NCBI GenBank assembly: GCA_017436785.1
Contig: JAFSCK010000024.1
Span: 88,204-152,203, forward strand
Source: Oscillospiraceae bacterium
GTDB taxonomy: Bacteria; Bacillota; Clostridia; Oscillospirales; Oscillospiraceae
Direction: 5' to 3'
Length of the DNA stretch: 64,000 nucleotides
Every line of letters starts with the position of its first letter. Within the stretch, counting starts at the first letter, position 1. Under the pieces are notes generated by a model. The model did not search any database, was not told the DNA's origin, and was given only the letters and a program-made list of their open reading frames with translations. Of this stretch, positions 1 through 9,063 are shown in pieces. Both the position numbers and the translations under genes were made by a program.

Positions 1-744
1 CACATAGGCTCTGGTAATACCGGGAAAATCTGCAGAAAGCTTTGTCTGAGCAGAACCACCGTTAAAGGTAGCATGGGCAGGAAAACTCATGAGCAGGATA
101 TCCTTTTTATCCTTACGCATAAGTTTGACAAGCTGTAATTCCCCGTCAGCCTCCGTAGAATGATCCAGAATCTCTCCGTTTTTAAAATTGCCAAAGTTAG
201 AACCGGCATAGCTGCCGTCGCTAAGCAGATAGTGGCGCACAAAGGCCATGCCTTCGGTCATTGTGCTTCCATAGTAGACCTCTGTGGCAGCCAGATCGGC
301 AATCGCATCGGTAGCGGCTTGGACGGCTGCCTTAAAGAACAACCCCCGGTATTCCACCACACCGTCAAAATCATTGCGAATCGCCGGTGCACTGTGGGTG
401 TGGGTGGCATTCATCAAAATATTTTCCTGTGGCACACCGGTGGCTTTACTGACTGTAGCCTTAGTCAGATCCACAAAGTTATCCGTAGCTGTAATCAGGT
501 CCATGGAATAAAGCAGAATGGTCTTTTCCTGCTGATGCAGTGCTACACAGGTGATTGAAAGATCATCCATTTCACCGGTAGAGTAGCGCTTGGTCCAATC
601 GCCTCCTGCCAGAGGAACAGAGGCTTCCGGCATGATACTGGCTCTGCCAAAGCCTGTTTGTAAATTTCCGGAGCTTGGGTTACTGCAGGCGAAAAGCCCC
701 AGCCCCAGCGCAATGGTCAGAATAAAAACAAGGATTCGTCTCAT
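1..744 (-). CDS. neutral ceramidase-like lipoprotein, N-terminal part (runs off window)
   Basis: The 3' end lies beyond the window; about 248 residues are visible. The start ATG at 744 follows an AGGAGAG ribosome binding site. A short hydrophobic signal ends in a lipobox (LGLFAC), so the protein is probably a surface lipoprotein. The mature part carries the motif NATHTHSAP and a preceding TGVPQENILM stretch, which resemble the metal-binding N-terminal domain of the neutral/alkaline ceramidase family. Family assignment rests on this motif only; the substrate could be another amide. A promoter (774-802) lies just upstream. Confidence 0.6.
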   Translation of the reverse strand, partial: MRRILVFILTIALGLGLFACSNPSSGNLQTGFGRASIMPEASVPLAGGDWTKRYSTGEMDDLSITCVALHQQEKTILLYSMDLITATDNFVDLTKATVSKATGVPQENILMNATHTHSAPAIRNDFDGVVEYRGLFFKAAVQAATDAIADLAATEVYYGSTMTEGMAFVRHYLLSDGSYAGSNFGNFKNGEILDHSTEADGELQLVKLMRKDKKDILLMSFPAHATFNGGSAQTKLSADFPGITRAYV

Positions 745-773
745 TCCGTTCTCTCCTTTTATATGTCTTCTTC

Positions 774-802
774 ATTGTATCGTTTTCCATCAAAATTTGC
801 AA
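774..802 (-). promoter_or_regulatory. promoter of the ceramidase-like gene
   Basis: On the minus strand TTGCAA (797-802) and TACAAT (774-779) are separated by 17 bases. The rest of the 745-1008 interval holds no coding sequence I can support. Confidence 0.5.
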
Positions 803-1008
803 TCAAAATACCAAATTATCCGGCACAATAAATTTCAATTTATCGAACATCTAAAAACAGCAGGCTTTCGGTTTCCATGGGACGAAAAGGCACTGCACTT
901 CCTCAAGATAGACCGCTTCTTAAACCGCATAAGGGGTGCGCCGCAGCATCGAAAATGCGCGTCCCGTGGGTGGAGCGAACAGTGCGATAAATGGGAATTG
1001 GCCCAATT

Positions 1009-1052
1009 GAACAATAAGAAAGCCGCCGGCTTGGAGATACCAAACCGGCGGC
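1009..1052 (-). terminator. rho-independent terminator of aspS
   Basis: An 11-bp GC-rich stem (GCCGCCGGTTT pairing with AAGCCGGCGGC) lies 12 bases after the aspS stop and is followed by a T-rich tract on the minus strand. Confidence 0.8.
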
Positions 1053-1063
1053 AATATTTTCAA

Positions 1064-2842
1064 TTACTGCAGGTGGGATTCGTTGATGAGGATATGCACA
1101 TCGTCCAGCTGCTTCTGGGAAACAGTGGTGGGGGCATCCATCATCAGATCCTGCGCATTCTTGTTCAGGGGGAAGGTAATGACTTCGCGGATGGACTCCT
1201 CGCCGCACAGCAGCATCACAATCCGGTCAATGCCGGGAGCTGCGCCTGCATGGGGAGGTGCACCGTAGGTAAAGGCATTGTACATCGCAGGGAACTTTGC
1301 CTTCACATTTTCTTCACCCAAGCCAACCATCTGGAAGGCCTTGACCATGATCTCGGGATCGTGGTTCCGAACAGCACCGGAAGCAGACTCATAGCCGTTG
1401 ACAACCAGATCGTACTGGTTGGCGTTGATGGCCAACAGCTTCTCGATATCGCCCTCAGCGGCCTCCAGCGCTTCCTTGCCGCCTACAGGCATAGAGAAGG
1501 GGTTATGGCAGAACTCCAACTGACCGGACTCTTCACCCATCTCGTACATGGGGAAGTCCACGATCCAGCAGCAGGCGTACTGCTCTTCGTCAAAGTGGCC
1601 GGGCAGGCGCTTACCCATCATGGTACGGATCACGCCGGCGGTCTTCTGGGCTGCCAGCTTCTTGCCGGCGGCCATGCAGACAAAGCTGCCGGGCTTCAGG
1701 TTCAGCTTCTCGGTCAGGGCTGCCTTCTGCTCAGCAAGGAACTTAGAAACGCCACCGGTCAGCTCGCCGTTCTCGTCCACCTTGAACCAGCAAGCCTTGT
1801 TGGCAGTCTGCACTTCCACATCGTTTAAGAGCTTATCGATCCACTTACGGCCCTCGGCGAAATTGTCCACAGCAACAGCCTTGACAACAGCGTTCTGGAA
1901 AGGACCAAACTCGCAGCCGGCAACGGCCTCGGTGATATCCTGCACCTCAAGATCGATACGCAGATCGGGCTTATCGGAGCCATAGCGCTCCATCGCCTCG
2001 TTAAAGGGAATCCGGATAAAGGGATAAGAGGAAACTCTCTTATACTTGCCGTACTTGCAGAAGATGGGCTGCAGCACTTCTTCCAATGTGGTCAGCACAT
2101 CGTCCTGCGTAGCAAAAGCCATTTCCATATCCAGCTGATAGAACTCGCCGGGTGTACGGTCCGCACGGGCATCCTCATCACGGAAGCAAGGTGCGATCTG
2201 GAAATAACGGTCAAAACCGGAGGTCATCAACAGCTGCTTAAACTGCTGGGGTGCCTGCGGCAATGCGTAGAACTTGCCGGGGTGATTCCGGGCAGGCACC
2301 AAGAAGTCACGGGCGCCCTCAGGAGAGGAAGCGGTCAAAATGGGGGTGGTGATCTCCAAGAAGCCGTGGTCGGTCATGGCTGCGCGGATCGCGGCAACCA
2401 CTTGGCAGCGCAGGATGATATTCTTCTTCACCGCAGGATTACGCAGATCCAGATAACGGTACTTCAGTCTTACATTTTCATCAGCTTCCTTGGACTTGTT
2501 GATCTCAAAGGGCAGCTGATTGTGGCGGCATTTGCCCAGCACCTTGATGGCTGTGGGAACCACCTCGATCTCACCGGTAGGCTGCTTGGGATTCTTGCTC
2601 TCCCGCTCCCGTACCACACCAGTAACCTGCACAGTAGATTCTTTATTGATGCCCTTGACAAGCTGCATCATTTCAGCGGTCTCTACCACCACCTGTGTGG
2701 TGCCGTAATAGTCACGAAGCACCAAGAAGGCAAAGTTGGAGCCAACTTCACGGATATTTTCCAGCCAACCGGCTAAGGTGACATTCTGACCTGCATCCGC
2801 AAGGCGGAGCTGACCGCAATTATGGGTTCTGGATTGCATCAT
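1064..2842 (-). CDS. aspS: aspartate--tRNA ligase (AspRS), bacterial type
   Basis: A 592-residue class II aminoacyl-tRNA synthetase that charges tRNA-Asp in the cytoplasm. The order is an N-terminal OB-fold anticodon-binding domain (to about residue 110), a catalytic core with motif 2 (FRDEDARADRTPGEF), the bacterial GAD insertion, and motif 3 (GAAPGIDRIVMLLCG) near the C-terminus. Length matches bacterial AspRS (about 590). The GAD insertion is typical of both discriminating and nondiscriminating bacterial enzymes, so charging of tRNA-Asn cannot be decided here. ATG at 2842 follows AAGGGG. It is a single-gene unit with its own promoter and terminator. Confidence 0.96.
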   Translation of the reverse strand: MMQSRTHNCGQLRLADAGQNVTLAGWLENIREVGSNFAFLVLRDYYGTTQVVVETAEMMQLVKGINKESTVQVTGVVRERESKNPKQPTGEIEVVPTAIKVLGKCRHNQLPFEINKSKEADENVRLKYRYLDLRNPAVKKNIILRCQVVAAIRAAMTDHGFLEITTPILTASSPEGARDFLVPARNHPGKFYALPQAPQQFKQLLMTSGFDRYFQIAPCFRDEDARADRTPGEFYQLDMEMAFATQDDVLTTLEEVLQPIFCKYGKYKRVSSYPFIRIPFNEAMERYGSDKPDLRIDLEVQDITEAVAGCEFGPFQNAVVKAVAVDNFAEGRKWIDKLLNDVEVQTANKACWFKVDENGELTGGVSKFLAEQKAALTEKLNLKPGSFVCMAAGKKLAAQKTAGVIRTMMGKRLPGHFDEEQYACCWIVDFPMYEMGEESGQLEFCHNPFSMPVGGKEALEAAEGDIEKLLAINANQYDLVVNGYESASGAVRNHDPEIMVKAFQMVGLGEENVKAKFPAMYNAFTYGAPPHAGAAPGIDRIVMLLCGEESIREVITFPLNKNAQDLMMDAPTTVSQKQLDDVHILINESHLQ

Positions 2843-2877
2843 AGCTATAATCCCCTTATTCTAAAAGTTATCGATTT

Positions 2878-2906
2878 ATTCTCTCATAAAATAAGGAAAA
2901 AGTCAA
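2878..2906 (-). promoter_or_regulatory. promoter of aspS
   Basis: TTGACT (2901-2906), 17-base spacer, GAGAAT (2878-2883) on the minus strand. No T-box motif is visible in the short leader. Confidence 0.5.
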
Positions 2907-2957
2907 TCACTGTTCGTTTTTTTCAAACCCCGATTTCGCCGGCCCGCAACCATAAAT

Positions 2958-2987
2958 ACAGGGAACGCCAACATCAGCGTTCCCTGT
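2958..2987 (-). terminator. terminator of the MacAB-like operon
   Basis: A perfect stem (ACAGGGAACG with CGTTCCCTGT) starts about 10 bases after the stop of the last operon gene. The trailing tract is only moderately T-rich. Confidence 0.6.
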
Positions 2988-2996
2988 AATATCGAT

Positions 2997-5054
2997 TTAT
3001 CTGCCGGGTCGGTTGCCCATACCACCAAAGCCGGCATTACCGGTTTGGGGCGTATTGGAGATCTGCGGAGTATCATAGTAGGCATAGTAGACAATCTGGC
3101 CTTCCTGCAAGCCGGACAGGATCTGCACCGTTTCGCCGTCAGACACGCCGACCGTCACCTCCACCGCACCGGTAAAGGCTTCTTTTTTCTCATTGTAGCC
3201 GGTATAGACCAGTGTTTTGCTTCCCTGCTCCACCAAGGCTGCCACCGGCAGTGTCAGTACATTCTCCCAAGATTCCAAAGGAATCTCCGCCGTGGCATTC
3301 ATGCCGGAAAGCATGTTTTCCAGCCGGTCCATGGTCAATGTCACCGCATACTTACTTTGACCGCCGTCACTTTCGCCGGTATTGCTGATATCCGTGATTC
3401 GGGCGGTGCACTTTTCGCCGCCGAGGGCATCTACTTTCACTTGGGCAGACATGCCGGTACGCAGCTTTGCCACATCCATTTCATCAACCAAAATCTTCAA
3501 GGTCACCTGCGTCTGGGGATTTACCTGACCGATTTGGATCACCTGCAGGCCGTACAGTTCAAAGGCTTCCTGTTGCTGACTGCCACCGCCGGAAGGACGA
3601 TTGCTGCCGGATGGGCGGTTGTTACCGGACGGGCGGTTGCCGCCGGGGATATTGCCGCCGGGGGTATTGCCGCCGGGTTGGGAGGGCTGCTGCTCCGGCA
3701 CATCCTGCGGCGCTTTCTGCACCCGGACGATCCATACCGGCTGCCCCTGCAGATCAAAGGCAAACAGAAGGATATCTCCGGCTGTCACCGTCAGCGGATC
3801 AATCTGCTGCCAGATGTTTTCCACCAGCTCATAGACAGGTACAGCCCCCTCAAAAAGCTGGGCTTGGGTAAAGGTTTCTTCCGTTAAAAGCACACCGGCA
3901 AGATCCATATAATCCGTAACAGGCTGCTCCTGCGGATTGATCAGCAGTGTCCATCCGTTCTGACCCACGCCGGTGACCTTACCCACATAATTGACATATT
4001 GGGTCTGATCGTCACCATTGGGAGCATTTGCCAAAAGGTCCAGACTGTAGCCGGTATAAGCGCTTAACAGCTGGGTGCTGTTTTTATCCAGACCGGTCAC
4101 TGTACCATCGCAGGAAGCACGCAGCTGCCGGGTCTGATACATTTGGAACAAATCCAGCATAAGCGCTTCATATTCCTGCCGCTGTGCTACCAGCTGATGG
4201 TAGGCAGCGGTATTGCCGGTATCTGTCAGCTTCATCAGTGTCTGCCCTACCTTGGCATTACTGCCTTCCTTTGCGGAAACACTGCTCACTGTACCGGTAT
4301 AGGCCGTTGCTTTCCACGGGCTGAGAATATACAATTTTCCGCTGCCCAACACTTTTTCTCCGGCGCTGACCTGCACCGTCTGACCTTCTTCATAGTCTTT
4401 ATCTGTTACCGTAACGATCATTTCTCCGGCAAGGTTCGATTTGACCTTACCGGTGACGGTCTTGCCGTTTTCCAACGTCACAGCGACGGATTCCCCGGCG
4501 CCGAGGTTACTTTGCACCGTCAGATCCACCGCCATCAGCCCATCCAGACTCAGTACCGCCAAGGCGCCATGCTCCAGCATCACCGCCTGTACGCTGTCGC
4601 CTTTTTTTGCATATACATGTTTCACCGTACCGCCGGAAAGGGCTTTGACCGTTTCTGCGGTACTCTTCTTTCCTTCCGTTTGAATGCGCTTGGCTAAATA
4701 ATCCAAGGTTTGCTGCACCTGTGTAATGGCTTTCATCACGGAAACACGGTCCACAGTGGCAACGGCATCGCCCTGTTTGACTGTGTCACCGTTGGAAACC
4801 GCATAGCCGGTGATCTTCACCGCCGCAGGCACCGTCAGCAACTGCGGATCCTCCCCGGCCAGCACGCCGCCGCCGATGATCCGGGATGTCAAGTTACCCA
4901 AAGCAACCTTTGCAGTAAGAATGCTGGGTTCCGGACCTTTGGCTTCCGGTTTCTGCTTGGCAATCACCGGCATCAGCGCCAGCACGCCAACCAAAACCAG
5001 AACACAAGCCGCCGCGATTACCTGCTTTATTCTTTTCTTTTTCGCTTTATCCAT
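2997..5054 (-). CDS. ABC efflux periplasmic-adaptor-type (HlyD/MacA) protein, second adaptor
   Basis: A 685-residue membrane-fusion protein. A single N-terminal transmembrane helix (about residues 11-30) is followed by split biotinyl-lipoyl-like segments (VSNGDTVKQGDAVATVD; SAKEGSNAKVGQTLMKL), then a beta-barrel and membrane-proximal domain. A Pro/Gly/Asn-rich linker (about residues 480-515) with repeats such as GGNRPSGNNRPSG lies inside the protein. ATG 5054 has a GGAGG site inside the end of the upstream permease gene, so the genes are translationally close. It would act outside the membrane with the MacB-like permease; no outer-membrane partner is expected in a Firmicute. Longer than usual MacA because of the linker. 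Confidence 0.85.
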   Translation of the reverse strand: MDKAKKKRIKQVIAAACVLVLVGVLALMPVIAKQKPEAKGPEPSILTAKVALGNLTSRIIGGGVLAGEDPQLLTVPAAVKITGYAVSNGDTVKQGDAVATVDRVSVMKAITQVQQTLDYLAKRIQTEGKKSTAETVKALSGGTVKHVYAKKGDSVQAVMLEHGALAVLSLDGLMAVDLTVQSNLGAGESVAVTLENGKTVTGKVKSNLAGEMIVTVTDKDYEEGQTVQVSAGEKVLGSGKLYILSPWKATAYTGTVSSVSAKEGSNAKVGQTLMKLTDTGNTAAYHQLVAQRQEYEALMLDLFQMYQTRQLRASCDGTVTGLDKNSTQLLSAYTGYSLDLLANAPNGDDQTQYVNYVGKVTGVGQNGWTLLINPQEQPVTDYMDLAGVLLTEETFTQAQLFEGAVPVYELVENIWQQIDPLTVTAGDILLFAFDLQGQPVWIVRVQKAPQDVPEQQPSQPGGNTPGGNIPGGNRPSGNNRPSGSNRPSGGGSQQQEAFELYGLQVIQIGQVNPQTQVTLKILVDEMDVAKLRTGMSAQVKVDALGGEKCTARITDISNTGESDGGQSKYAVTLTMDRLENMLSGMNATAEIPLESWENVLTLPVAALVEQGSKTLVYTGYNEKKEAFTGAVEVTVGVSDGETVQILSGLQEGQIVYYAYYDTPQISNTPQTGNAGFGGMGNRPGR

Positions 5055-5056
5055 GG

Positions 5057-6241
5057 TTATCCTCCATAATGCAGCGCATCAATGGGCTTCATTTTAGCCG
5101 CTTTATTGGCCGGGTAGAGGCCAAAGACCAAACCGATCACAAAGCAGAACAGCACTGCGATCAGCACCACGCCGCCATCCAGAGAGAAGGTGATTTCCAA
5201 ACTGGAAACCACTGTGGTCACCGTCTGCAAAATCGCCCACGAAAGGAAAATTCCCAATGCGCAGCCCAACATGCAAAGGACCACTGCCTCCATCAAAAAC
5301 TGGCTCAGAATCGTACCCCGGCTGGCACCGATGGCTTTCCGGATGCCGATCTCACGGGTCCGTTCCGTAACCGTGACCAGCATAATATTCATAATGCCGA
5401 TGCCGCCTACCACCAGCGAGATGGCGGCGATACCGCCCAAAAGGATCGTCAGCACCGAAGTGATGGAGCTCATGGCGTTTTCCAGCACATCCTGCGTGGA
5501 CACAGAGAACGCCTCTTCGTCCTCTTCAAAGCGCTCCATCAGCAATTCGGTAATGGCGGTTTTTGCCATATCCACCGTTCCGCCCTCCGGGGCGCTAACA
5601 TAAAATCTGGTCACATCCCCCAGTAAACTGTCGGACAGCCGCAGCAAGGAGGTATAGGGCAGGTAAACCGTCATACCGCCGGAGCTGAGGCTGGTAAGGC
5701 TGCCGTCTTCTTCATACAGCACACCCACAATGGTATACTCCACCCCGTCCAGACGCACCGCCTGACCGATACAATCGGTGTAGCCCATCAATTCTTCCGC
5801 TGCTGCGTTATTGAGTACGCAAACATAGCTATGATTCTCTATATCCGCGGTTTTCAGCCAGCGACCCATTTCCATCTGCAGGCCCTGCAGTGCATACCAT
5901 GCAGCCGTAGTGCCGTAAAGGGTGACACTGCCGCTTTCCTCCCGACCGTGGGCTGTTGCGGAATCCGTCCAGTAAGGAGCCAGCAGCCCCACATCCGTGC
6001 GCTCTGACCACTGGTTCAGAAGCGCCGGATCAATCGGGCTTCCCTTATCATCCGAAACAGTAACAGACATCATGCTGTTGCCCAAACCGGATACCGCATC
6101 CGTTACCGAGGTAGTCGCGCCGTTGACCAAGCTCACCAGCACCACCAACGCCATCACACCGATAATGATGCCCAGCATCGTCAGCACCGCCCGAAGCTTA
6201 TTGGAGCTAATGGACCGCAGAGCCATTTTTAGTGCCATCAT
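5057..6241 (-). CDS. MacB-like ABC transporter permease (FtsX family)
   Basis: A 394-residue membrane protein with one N-terminal transmembrane helix (about residues 20-40), a large extracytoplasmic MacB_PCD domain (about 45-260), and three C-terminal helices of the FtsX domain, including GGIGIMNIMLVTVTERTREI, typical of the family. The ATG overlaps the ATPase stop by four bases (ATGA). With the ATPase and two adaptors it forms a mechanotransmission-type exporter, probably for a peptide, antibiotic or lipid-like molecule; the substrate cannot be read from the sequence. Confidence 0.9.
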   Translation of the reverse strand: MMALKMALRSISSNKLRAVLTMLGIIIGVMALVVLVSLVNGATTSVTDAVSGLGNSMMSVTVSDDKGSPIDPALLNQWSERTDVGLLAPYWTDSATAHGREESGSVTLYGTTAAWYALQGLQMEMGRWLKTADIENHSYVCVLNNAAAEELMGYTDCIGQAVRLDGVEYTIVGVLYEEDGSLTSLSSGGMTVYLPYTSLLRLSDSLLGDVTRFYVSAPEGGTVDMAKTAITELLMERFEEDEEAFSVSTQDVLENAMSSITSVLTILLGGIAAISLVVGGIGIMNIMLVTVTERTREIGIRKAIGASRGTILSQFLMEAVVLCMLGCALGIFLSWAILQTVTTVVSSLEITFSLDGGVVLIAVLFCFVIGLVFGLYPANKAAKMKPIDALHYGG

Positions 6242-6909
6242 AACTGCACCTCCGTAATTCTTCCGTCCAAAATATGCACGGAGCGCTCTGCCTGCTTTGC
6301 CACATCGCGATCATGGGTAATGAGCACAATGGTGTTGCCTTGGGCGTGCAGTTCGTGGAAAATGTCAATGATCTCCTGACCGGTTTTGGAATCCAGCGCA
6401 CCGGTAGGCTCATCCGCCAAGATCAGCTTGGGATTGGTGACAATCGCTCTGGCAATGGCCACCCGCTGCTGCTGACCGCCGGAAAGCTCTGTGGGCAGAT
6501 GGTTTGCCCGATTGGTCAAGCCCACCCGTTCCAATGCCGCCGCTACCCGCTGCTGCCGCTCCGGCCGCTTCACTTTTTGATAGATCAAGGGAAGCTCTAC
6601 ATTTTCCCAAGCGGTAAGCTTAGGGATCAGGTTGAAGCTTTGAAACACGAAACCGATCTTTTCATTCCGGATAGCTGCCAACTCATTTTCCGAATACGCC
6701 TCAATGGGCAGCCCATCCAGACGGTAAGCGCCAGCATCCGCCACATCCAGACAGCCGATAATATTCATAAGGGTGGATTTACCGCTGCCGGAAGGGCCGA
6801 TGATGCTGACAAATTCTTTGGGATAGATATGCAAGGATGCACGGTCCAGCGCCCGGACCCGCTCATCGCCCACCAAGTAAACCTTGGAAATATCGTTCAT
6901 ATCGATCAT
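6238..6909 (-). CDS. ABC transporter ATP-binding protein, MacB/LolD family
   Basis: A 223-residue cytoplasmic ATPase. Walker A is GPSGSGKST, the signature is LSGGQQQR, and Walker B plus D-loop is LILADEPTGALDS, followed by the H-loop ITHDRD. Length matches stand-alone MacB-type NBDs. ATG 6909 follows GAGGG six bases upstream. It powers the permease encoded directly downstream. Confidence 0.93.
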   Translation of the reverse strand: MIDMNDISKVYLVGDERVRALDRASLHIYPKEFVSIIGPSGSGKSTLMNIIGCLDVADAGAYRLDGLPIEAYSENELAAIRNEKIGFVFQSFNLIPKLTAWENVELPLIYQKVKRPERQQRVAAALERVGLTNRANHLPTELSGGQQQRVAIARAIVTNPKLILADEPTGALDSKTGQEIIDIFHELHAQGNTIVLITHDRDVAKQAERSVHILDGRITEVQL

Positions 6910-6920
6910 GGCATTCCCTC

Positions 6921-8696
6921 TCAGCCGGCATTTGTGCCCCAGCTGGGCCGGTTGCTATTGCCGGAATTGCCGCTGGGTCGGTTGCTATTGCCGGAATTGC
7001 CGCTGGGTCGGTTGCTATTGCCAGAATTGCCGCCCCAGTTAGGGCGGTTGCTATTTCCGGAATTGCTGCCGGGTCGGTTACTGCTGCCGGAATTGCCGCC
7101 GGGGCGCAGATTACCACCCATATTACCGAAGCCACCCATATTACCGAAGCCGCCGAAATTGTTGCTCTGCTGCTTGGTATAATACACAGTATCGCCTTCC
7201 TGTAAGCCGGACTTGATTTCTACATAAGTACTGTTTTGCAAGCCGACAATCACATCCACACGGCCGCCGTATTCCTGCTTCTGGGCATCGTATTGGGTGT
7301 ATACATATGCGCCATCCCGGGTCAGGTGCAGTGCCTCCACCGGGATCAGCAGTGCGTTATCCACACCTTGGATCCGCACACTGACACTGGCGGTCATACC
7401 GGAAAGCATACCGGAAACTTTGTTCAGCTCCACCACCGCAGTATAACTTCCGGAATCGCCACTGCGGTCGATCTCCGTCAAGGTGCCGGAAAAAGCAGCT
7501 TCGCCTACGGAGCTGACAGTCACATACACTTGCTGCCCCAATTCCAAAGAAAGGATGTCATCTTCATCCACTGTAATGGTCACAGACATCTTCTCATCGG
7601 CAGACAAGGTCACCACCGGCGTTTCACTTTCCGTGCCGTTTTCTGTAAAGTCCACGCTTTGAACGCTGCCGGGCTTGTCTGCCAGCACAGCACCGTCATG
7701 CCGGATCTTCAAAAGGGCCAGCAATGTTTCTTCTTTTTCGCTGCGCTGACGCAGCAGGGATTCATAATTGGCGCTGTACTGGGTGTCCTTCAGGGTAAAC
7801 AGCTTTGTGGATGCTGAAACCTTTTTCCCTTCGGAAACCTTCACCGCGCTGACCGTGCCGGCATAGCCGGTGATCCGCAAGGGTCTGTGGATCTCCAGTT
7901 TGGCGGTTCCCAGTTCTTTACCCTCAGGGTCCAGCACCTTGACCGCTTCTTGATACTTCGGGCCGTTGTCTGTCACCAAAACAGTGGCAACCCCGGCAAT
8001 GACACTTTCCACCTTACCGGTGATCTGATTGCCGTTTGCACGCAGGACGTTCACTTTATCCCCGGCCTGCAGGGCCTGCGTTTCCAATGTAAAAGACATA
8101 TAACCATCCAAAGAAAGGATCGCCAAAGCACCTTCTTCGTACATCACATCCGCCACTTTGCTGCCCTTCTTGGCATATACTGCCTTGACTCGGCCGCTGA
8201 CGCCGGCTTTCACACTGCTGCCGGCAGCATCCTCTTCCGCATTGCTGATGGCATCATCCAGATCATCGAGTTGCGCTTGCAGATCCGCCATGGCACTGAT
8301 CACGGAGGCGATATCCACCGTAGCCAAAACCGTTCCTTTTTCAACGGCCGCGTTTTTCCGCACAAGCACCTCCTTCACCGTTACACCCGCAGGCACGGTA
8401 ACCTTTTCCAGATCCACATCTGCCAAAGAGCCGGACCCGGACACAACTGTGCTGACGGTGCCGGTGGTAACCGTATGTGAAAGCACCTGCGCACCGGTGC
8501 CGCCAAACTGCGCCTTCACCCGGCGCTGCAACATACTCACGCCCACAACGGTCAAAATCGCCACAGCTGTCACCGTGACCGCCACCGTGATTATAATTCT
8601 CTTTCTTTTGCGCTTTCTGCTTTTATTCAATGCCTCAAACAGGGCATCATCCTGCGCTTCCGGTCCGGTTTGGACTACATGTTCCTGATTCTCCAT
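6921..8696 (-). CDS. ABC efflux adaptor (HlyD/MacA-like), first adaptor with repeat tail
   Basis: The first gene of the exporter operon, 591 residues from ATG 8696, chosen because AAAGGAG lies just upstream; an in-frame ATG at 8711 falls on that site. A cytoplasmic lead of about 35 residues precedes one transmembrane helix, then paired lipoyl-like segments (KNAAVEKGTVLATVD; VSEGKKVSASTKLFTL), a beta-barrel domain and a C-terminal low-complexity tail made of the decapeptide GNSGNSNRPS. It is related to, but clearly different from, the second adaptor of the same operon; both end in Gly/Asn/Arg/Pro-rich sequence. A -10 element (TATAAT, 8739-8744) lies upstream with a weak -35. Confidence 0.85.
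   Translation of the reverse strand: MENQEHVVQTGPEAQDDALFEALNKSRKRKRKRIIITVAVTVTAVAILTVVGVSMLQRRVKAQFGGTGAQVLSHTVTTGTVSTVVSGSGSLADVDLEKVTVPAGVTVKEVLVRKNAAVEKGTVLATVDIASVISAMADLQAQLDDLDDAISNAEEDAAGSSVKAGVSGRVKAVYAKKGSKVADVMYEEGALAILSLDGYMSFTLETQALQAGDKVNVLRANGNQITGKVESVIAGVATVLVTDNGPKYQEAVKVLDPEGKELGTAKLEIHRPLRITGYAGTVSAVKVSEGKKVSASTKLFTLKDTQYSANYESLLRQRSEKEETLLALLKIRHDGAVLADKPGSVQSVDFTENGTESETPVVTLSADEKMSVTITVDEDDILSLELGQQVYVTVSSVGEAAFSGTLTEIDRSGDSGSYTAVVELNKVSGMLSGMTASVSVRIQGVDNALLIPVEALHLTRDGAYVYTQYDAQKQEYGGRVDVIVGLQNSTYVEIKSGLQEGDTVYYTKQQSNNFGGFGNMGGFGNMGGNLRPGGNSGSSNRPGSNSGNSNRPNWGGNSGNSNRPSGNSGNSNRPSGNSGNSNRPSWGTNAG
6942..7031 (-). repeat. 30-bp tandem coding repeat in adaptor tail
   Basis: Three nearly identical 30-bp units (6942-6971, 6972-7001, 7002-7031) encode the decapeptide GNSGNSNRPS; diverged units continue to about 7100. 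Copy number is likely to vary between strains by slippage. Confidence 0.9.
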
Positions 8697-9030
8697 AGCG
8701 TCTCCTTTCATAAATGCCGTTTTCTTGCATTTGCTACGATTATACACCCTGAGCCTTTACTGAAACTGAAGAACCGCTTATATATTTTCCTTTTTTATGA
8801 ATTTCTTTTTCCCTTTACTTTGCAGGCATGTATTTGGCAGAATGCACAGTTTTTCCTTTCTGTTTTTTATGCGCTTAACATTTCTTTAATAGAAGATTCC
8901 TTGAATCTTGAACTTTATATTGTATAATCATTCCATAAAGGTGAAGATTTTTCATTCCTACCTCTCTTTTCAAGGGATCTCCCCGGCACCGACCGGTCAT
9001 CGGTGTCGGGGAAACTCTTTGTACAAAAAT

Positions 9031-9055
9031 CCGCCCCGGGAAAATCCCGGGGCGG
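9031..9055 (-). terminator. terminator of the two-domain lipoprotein gene
   Basis: A perfect GC-rich stem (CCGCCCCGGGA/TCCCGGGGCGG) nine bases after the stop, followed on the minus strand by ATTTTTGT. A second hairpin (8980-9011, arms CCCCGGCACCGA/TCGGTGTCGGGG) lies further on without a T tract. Nothing else is seen between 8745 and 9030 apart from AT-rich sequence. Confidence 0.8.
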
Positions 9056-9063
9056 TTTGTGTT

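Noticed and set aside
6942-7100. Possible CRISPR-like repeats
   Set aside because: Contiguous 30-bp units in frame, without spacers; they encode a decapeptide repeat of the adaptor tail.
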